The notes under the pieces: model-generated
Databases searched by the model: none
Told to the model about the DNA's origin: nothing
What the model saw: the letters and a program-made list of their open reading frames with translations, nothing else
DNA from: Gnetum montanum
Taxonomy: Eukaryota > Streptophyta > Gnetopsida > Gnetales > Gnetaceae
Assembly: GCA_015680685.1 (NCBI GenBank)
Contig: MNCI01038342.1
Coordinates: forward strand, 1-59,476
Reading direction: 5' to 3'
Length of the DNA stretch: 59,476 nt
Translations under genes and position numbers: made by a program
Part shown: positions 57,240-59,476 of the stretch, one piece after another
Position numbering within the stretch: the stretch's first letter is position 1
Layout: each line of letters starts with the position of its first letter

Positions 57240-58888
57240 TTGGCTTTTCCTCCACGTTTTCCTACTATCATAAAACTTGGACCACCTACTGGGTACGCTG
57301 AATTATGGTTTTCAAATTTACCGTAAAATTTCCAATGTATTTACGGCTGTGTTTAAAAAGTCAAAAAAATATACAGAGTCGGGATGTTTTAAGGATTACC
57401 AGGATGATTCATACTTAAAAGTCCTAAAAATCATTCTTATAAAATTATTCAATCTTTCTAAAAATGAAGTTTGTTATAAAAGTTACGGTAATTCCAATTG
57501 GATCAGCTAAAAATCTAATTCTAGAAAACCATAAACCAATTCACAACGATTCATGGGTCATTCCATGTAACTTATCCATGTACATTCCATGACCATCTTA
57601 ACTATGCTTATATGTGTCCTTGGCTCCCATCCCTACCCACAGAACGTGTTTGGGTACTTGTGCATTAAGAAAAAGTGGGGATGGGTTCCTAGCAGGGGAC
57701 GTGAAAATTTAAATATATTAGTTTTTTTTAAAAAAATTAAATCTCATATATCATAGAAAAACATTGTAGAATATAGTACAAGGACAATGTAAATCCAAAA
57801 TATTGTTAATCCTTAAAAATTGCACAGAAGATTGCAATATTACCATTAAATTGAAGCAAGAAAATTTGCGAAGGTATGGAGGGCATTGAATCCATTTCCT
57901 TACTCAAAAGCCATAATATAGCTAAACATATAATTTTTGCAACAACCAAAATGACAGCAATAAAATGAAACCTTTTTGTTACTCAATCCAATTTTTCCAG
58001 GAACAAAATTAAGCATCAAGCTTCAACTAAATTTATAAGAAATCATGTTTGCTAATACTTTTGTTCAACCATGACCTATGAGTAGCACAGTAGGGGCATG
58101 TTGAAGATGACCACATTATAAGAAGACACAACTTAACTAAACTAAACTAGCCACAGCCCAATAACTCACCTCACCTACCATGATGGAAAACCTTTGGATC
58201 GTTGAGGAATGGGCACTAGTCATGATGAAGGGGAAATAAGCTTCCATGGCCATTGTCCATGTGCTGGTGGGCTTCATTGGATCATAAGCAAACAAAAAAA
58301 AGTTGAACAACGGTTCATCTGTCCTCGTGTTCATGACTGCCCATGACGATGACCCTGTTTTGTTTTTCCTTTTTTCAGCCCAGATGAGGAAAAGAGCAAA
58401 AACCAGCAATGACCAATAACCACGCGTGAACGTGAGTCATGGCGGAACCTTTGACGCTCCCAAAGGCCAATCCATTCAAATGCAATGTTTACCTCGCACG
58501 CCCCGTCCCAATCTTGATTTCCGTATGACCCAAACTTGGAGCCTCTCGTGATTTCTGTGTGTTTGTTTATTCATTCGTACTCCCTTGTTTTATGTGGTCT
58601 GTGTTATGCCGATACCATGAATCTTGATTGCTTGCTGGACACTTAACAATGAAATAAAGTTTCTGTTAAGATTCAGAGGAGATTTTAATGCACAATGCCG
58701 ACAATGAAATAAAGTTTCTGCATGCCGACATCCAGAACAAGGCAAAAAGAAGGGGACCATTTCAATATATACATACAGATCCAGACAAGACAAAATTTCA
58801 TTGGAAATTATTATCCGCTCCGCATTTCTGTACGCGGTCCCAAATCCAACGTAAACAGTTCGTCAAAATTTATGCGTGGAATCGTGCG
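57240..58888. other. Intergenic stretch downstream of the laccase
   Basis: No gene or transposon was recognised. The ORF at 58137-58409 (-, 90 residues) and the ORFs at 58590-58897 show no known domain and no support. A phrase ACAATGAAATAAAGTTTCTG is repeated at about 58647 and 58702. CpG-containing, less AT-rich DNA from about 58420 to 58880 looks like unique sequence rather than old transposon. Confidence 0.4.
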
Positions 58889-59476
58889 CATAGCTAAAAA
58901 TCCTGTCGGTTTGGAAACTCATTCCATTTTTTTTTTCAAAGTTAAGTTACATGTCGAAGGCATAAATATTGTTTAATAATAAAGTTTAGGTTTTGACATT
59001 TAAACCAATGACCTAGGACACACAAAACGCATACACATAGATCATATCAATTTCTTTCAAAAAGTAAAGTTTATTTAAAAAGTTGTGGTGCCTCAACTTT
59101 GGTGGGCAAAATTCCTAAAAAACTATGAGTGGGACAATGGTGTGCACTATGTAAAAGGTTGGAGGCTTAAGTGTGGTTTTTTCTATTTTGGAGTATAGTG
59201 AGTGACATCTTCACTCTTAGCCATGTGGATAAGGGTACAGGCAAGTGTTTCCACTCTACCTTGACTTTTATGCATAGTCATTGTTTCACCTAATGTATCT
59301 TGGATGACTATCATCAACCATGCTTACATGTTTTATGGTCTTACCCCTGCATGATAGCAAGCCTAGGGTNTTGCATGATAGCAAGCCTAGGGTGAAACTT
59401 AGGAACACTTCTTTTAGTAAAAGAAAAACAAATTTCATTCTCAACTAGCCAAATAACATAGTGGTACGAATTTCAA
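58889..59476 (+). pseudogene. Partial duplicate of the laccase exon 4 end and intron 4
   Basis: GCTAAAAATCCTG, then TCGGTTTGGAA, then a long stretch ending at the window edge matches 55970-56552. The intron part aligns nearly base for base (for example AAGTTACATGTCGAAGGCAT in both). The copy lacks about 15 bp carrying the splice donor (GTAATCGCAG in the gene) and no laccase exon is recognisable before 58889. A 14-bp-class insertion lies near 59210-59225. A single N at 59370 is flanked by repeated contig ends. It could be part of a broken second laccase or a copy of an intronic repeat. Confidence 0.75.

Noticed and set aside
58137-58409. 90-residue minus-strand ORF downstream of the laccase
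   Set aside because: No domain, no promoter and no conserved neighbour; it could be chance in non-transposon DNA. Transcript data would decide.

Overview
This window looks like a piece of a large, transposon-packed plant nuclear genome, most likely a gymnosperm. That is an inference from three things: roughly 50 kb of old, nested, stop-riddled retrotransposons; AT-rich sequence depleted in CpG; and one intron-containing plant-type laccase whose exons are GC-rich and still contain CpG. No bacterial, organellar, rRNA, tRNA or CRISPR features were seen.

Layout, left to right. 1-2.1 kb is AT-rich filler. 2.08-3.1 kb is a solo LTR with perfect 11-bp terminal inverted repeats. About 3.85-7.9 kb is a decayed LINE (+) with ORF1, AP-type endonuclease, reverse transcriptase and a C-terminal Cys/His tail. 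9.57-17.27 kb is Ty3/gypsy element A (+, Athila-like): 5' LTR, tRNA-Asp-type primer site, gag, no pol, and an additional coiled-coil ORF (aORF). It is cut by Copia copy 1 (+, 17.27-21.24 kb, with a 750-bp N gap). Copia copy 2 (SIRE-like, +) occupies 21.24-21.76 and 32.67-37 kb. It is split by gypsy element B (-, 21758-32665), which has two LTRs of about 880 bp and an exact 5-bp target duplication ACTAT. Next come a possible chromovirus LTR (38.03-39.81 kb), a solo gypsy LTR with exact ATAGG duplications (40581-41572), an opposed LTR fragment (41.6-42.0 kb) and gypsy element C (-, 42.04-50.82 kb; gag, protease, RT, RNase H and integrase, but no aORF).

The only gene that looks functional is a laccase, 52105-57057 (+): five exons, 1671 nt of coding sequence, 556 residues, a secretion signal, all four copper-binding motifs, and a TATA box and poly(A) signals at the expected places. 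A partial copy of its exon 4/intron 4 junction lies at 58.89 kb and runs off the right edge.

The most notable non-gene signal comes from comparing gypsy copies A, B and C. They share a non-coding block between integrase and the 3' LTR: a motif of about 30 bp (three copies in A and in B, one seen in C), then a TATA-like box, then GGGGAGGAYCC about 31 bp further on. In A and B this block precedes a long ORF (about 930 codons in B) of unknown function ending in a coiled coil. This suggests a separate internal promoter for a third retrotransposon gene.

Six isolated single-N positions mark contig joins. Several are flanked by unmerged duplicated ends, and one pair encloses a 245-bp inverted repeat that is probably an assembly error.
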